A stretch of DNA of 14,051 bases, from positions 1-14,051 of the forward strand of contig DDYF01000053.1 in the NCBI GenBank assembly GCA_002347645.1. Direction: 5' to 3'. This document shows, piece after piece, positions 12,387-14,051 of this stretch. How positions within the stretch are numbered: position 1 is the first letter of the stretch; each line of letters begins with the position of its first letter. The notes under the pieces were generated by a model. It was not told the origin of the DNA and made no database searches. It saw only the letters and a program-made list of their open reading frames with translations. This DNA is from Thermoleophilia bacterium UBA2241 (GTDB lineage Bacteria; Actinomycetota; Thermoleophilia; UBA2241). The translations under genes and the position numbers were made by a program.

Positions 12387-12854
12387 TCACCGCACCTCGA
12401 TCGTCACCGAGAAGGTCGCCGCCGGCTCTGTCGTCCCCGACTCCCAGGGGCGTTCGTAGACCGCCTCGATCCGCTGCGTCCCACCCGATGCGACCTCGTA
12501 GGCGAGCACCCTCGTCCCACCGGCGCCGACGAGCCCGGGCGAGACGCTCGGCGCGATGAACCGGTCGTCGGTCAGGGTCAGCCCGTCTGAGGCGGTGGCC
12601 CGCCAGGCGTACCCGGTCGACGGGTTCTCCTCGAGGCGCACCGTGACGACGTCGCCGACGGCGGCGGTCAGCGTGTCGCCGTCCTCCTCCTCGGTCACCG
12701 CCAGCGACGACGGCGCCGCCCCGCCGCCGCACCCCGCCGTGACGAGCAGCACCCCTGCCACGAGCAGGAGAAGCGACCCCAGGGCAACAGGTCCGGCGAT
12801 GACGGCCCACCCCGAAAGGGGCGTCCTGGTACGGTTCGTGTGTGCGTCGGCCAT
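12387..12854 (-). CDS. Chagasin-family (I42) protease-inhibitor lipoprotein
   Basis: Chagasin-type proteins are small beta-sandwich inhibitors of papain-like cysteine proteases. This 155-residue protein shows the three binding-loop motifs in order: NPSTGY (77-82), GAGG (110-113, in GAGGTRVLAYEV) and RPW (135-137). The N-terminus has a short polar region, a hydrophobic segment about residues 16-40 and a lipobox VTAGC (lipidated Cys42), then a GGGAAPSS linker. It should therefore be anchored on the outer face of the membrane. GGGAGGGAG precedes the ATG. No papain-like protease is in the window, so the target may be an exported host, prey or self protease. It is divergent from the FAD dehydrogenase gene. 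Confidence 0.88.
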   Translation of the reverse strand: MADAHTNRTRTPLSGWAVIAGPVALGSLLLLVAGVLLVTAGCGGGAAPSSLAVTEEEDGDTLTAAVGDVVTVRLEENPSTGYAWRATASDGLTLTDDRFIAPSVSPGLVGAGGTRVLAYEVASGGTQRIEAVYERPWESGTTEPAATFSVTIEVR

Positions 12855-12956
12855 GACTCCCTCCCCACGTCGAGAAGCACCCGTACCACACGAGGACGCG
12901 CGACGCCCGCCGCGGGTTCGCGCGTCGCGATCCAGCGTCGCCCGCGCCGCCCGTGA

Positions 12957-12985
12957 TTGTCAGGCGCATGCCGGACGGCTATCAT
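12957..12985 (+). promoter_or_regulatory. Sigma-70-type promoter of the FAD-dependent dehydrogenase gene
   Basis: TTGTCA (12957-12962) and TATCAT (12980-12985) are exactly 17 bases apart, the best match to a housekeeping promoter in the window. The predicted start near 12992 leaves a leader of ~43 bases to the ATG at 13035. Confidence 0.7.
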
Positions 12986-13034
12986 CCCATTAAGGGACGC
13001 CCGTTCCGCTTCTCAGACTCCCCCCGCACGGACG

Positions 13035-14051
13035 ATGAACGCTGCACGCACCCGTTACGACGTGATCGTGGTAGGGGCCGGCCCCGCCGGCATCTTCGCC
13101 GCACTCGAGCTCGTGCGCCGCGACGGCGCCGATGTGCTGCTGGTCGAGCGCGGCCCCGACATCGACAGCCGCGCCTGCCCGGCGCGCAAGACCGGCCGCT
13201 GCGCGAGCTGCGACGTGTGCGACATCACCTGCGGCTGGGGCGGCGCCGGCGCCTTCTCCGACGGCAAGCTGACCGTCTCGACCGAGGTCGGCGGCTGGCT
13301 CGACCGTTTCATGGAGAAGGCCGAGCTGGAGACCCTCGTCCGCTACGTCGACGGCATCTGGTGCGAGTACGGCGCGCCGCAGGAGCTGCACGGCGGCGGC
13401 AAGAAGGTCGAGAAGATCCGCCGCGAGGCGCTCCTGCACGGCATGACCCTCGTCCCCGCCCCCGTGCGACACATGGGCACCGAGCGCGCCTACGAGATCC
13501 TCAAGGCGATGCGCGACGACCTCCACAGCCGCGTCGCGCTGCGTACCGGCACGATGGTCGAACGCATCCTCGCCGAGAAGCGGCCCGGCCAGAGGACCCT
13601 GCGCGCGACGGGCGTGGTCCTCGCCGACGGGACGCGCATCGAAGCCGAGGCGGTGATCGTCGCGCCCGGGCGCGACGGAGCCGCCTGGCTGGTCGAGGAG
13701 TGCAAGCGCCTGCACATCGCCATGCGCACCAACCCCGTCGACATCGGCGTGCGCGTCGAGACGGCGGCGGCGGTCATGGAGCCACTCACCAGCGTGATGT
13801 ACGAGAGCAAGCTCATCTACTACACGCCGACCTTCGACGACCCGGTGCGCACCTTCTGCATGAACCCCTACGGCGCGGTATCGATCGAGAGCTACGGCGA
13901 CGTCACCACCGTGAACGGACACAGCTATGCGAGCTTCAAGACCGACAGGACGAACGTCGCCGTGCTTGTCTCCACCGACTTCACCGAGCCGTTCGACGAC
14001 CCGATCGCGTACGGCAAGTCGATCGCCCGCCTCGCCAACCTGCTCGGCGAG
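13035..14051 (+). CDS. FAD-dependent dehydrogenase (COG2509-like), C-terminus beyond window
   Basis: A flavoprotein of the uncharacterised FAD-dependent dehydrogenase group; 339 residues are visible and the frame is open at the edge. VIVVGAGPAGIFAALE (10-25) is the dinucleotide-binding fold and VLLVERG (34-40) ends the second strand. A cysteine-rich stretch follows (Cys48, 56, 59, 62, 66), then GWGGAGAFSDGKLT (67-80), the hallmark of the group. AVIVAPGRDGAAW is the second FAD-contact strand. The full family length is ~450-500 residues, so about a quarter is missing. No Shine-Dalgarno of quality lies before the ATG, but an excellent promoter does. Substrate unknown; the family is often annotated only as an NAD(P)/FAD-dependent oxidoreductase. 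Confidence 0.9.
   Translation, partial: MNAARTRYDVIVVGAGPAGIFAALELVRRDGADVLLVERGPDIDSRACPARKTGRCASCDVCDITCGWGGAGAFSDGKLTVSTEVGGWLDRFMEKAELETLVRYVDGIWCEYGAPQELHGGGKKVEKIRREALLHGMTLVPAPVRHMGTERAYEILKAMRDDLHSRVALRTGTMVERILAEKRPGQRTLRATGVVLADGTRIEAEAVIVAPGRDGAAWLVEECKRLHIAMRTNPVDIGVRVETAAAVMEPLTSVMYESKLIYYTPTFDDPVRTFCMNPYGAVSIESYGDVTTVNGHSYASFKTDRTNVAVLVSTDFTEPFDDPIAYGKSIARLANLLGE

Noticed and set aside
12990..13922. 310-residue minus-strand frame opposite the FAD dehydrogenase
   Set aside because: The plus strand has the FAD fold and a good promoter; this is a mirror frame.

Overview
This is a GC-rich chromosomal window, roughly 70% G+C by eye. It has Shine-Dalgarno starts using ATG and GTG, and probably several leaderless genes. 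The cluster rpsF-ssb-rpsR-rplI-dnaB in that order, a four-ligand zinc-type S18 and the base composition suggest a high-GC Gram-positive bacterium. The mix of a ferredoxin:thioredoxin reductase-like subunit, soluble Rieske proteins and a MoaD-like protein points to a deep actinobacterial lineage rather than a streptomycete or mycobacterium. That taxonomic reading is inference. I see no tRNA, rRNA, CRISPR array, insertion sequence or phage gene, and no stretch over 300 bases without a gene.

Left part (1-3200): an aldehyde dehydrogenase cut by the window edge is on the minus strand. Upstream of it, also on the minus strand, are a MoaD/ThiS-like sulfur-carrier protein and a 61-residue protein with four cysteines ending in CQLGCF. 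Divergent from these, on the plus strand, is a solitary CpaF/VirB11-like ATPase without any pilus or secretion partners. It keeps the P-loop but has lost other hallmark residues.

Central part (3290-7455, plus strand): a good sigma-70-type promoter and a hairpin-containing leader precede rpsF (S6), ssb, rpsR (S18) and rplI (L9). A 20-bp GC hairpin and a second putative promoter precede dnaB. A class IV aminotransferase follows and appears to be transcribed leaderless. The start codon of rpsF is problematic: the only GTG lies inside the Shine-Dalgarno sequence, and the well-spaced codon is ATC.

Right part (7513-11781, minus strand): purC is translationally coupled to a small SAM-dependent methyltransferase. 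Upstream of purC is mscL, with a C-terminal zinc ribbon. Upstream of mscL is a tight five-gene redox operon: disulfide-type Rieske protein, glutaredoxin, FTR-beta-like Fe-S disulfide reductase, second Rieske protein, iron superoxide dismutase. It ends at a 26+26-bp perfect palindrome. I consider this operon the most interesting system here: it looks like a self-contained thiol-reduction and oxidative-stress module without the FTR variable subunit.

Far right (11948-14051): a nitroreductase-family gene that is broken (frameshift plus loss of its middle), a chagasin-family (I42) protease-inhibitor lipoprotein, and, from a clear promoter, the first 339 codons of a FAD-dependent dehydrogenase with a cysteine-rich insertion.
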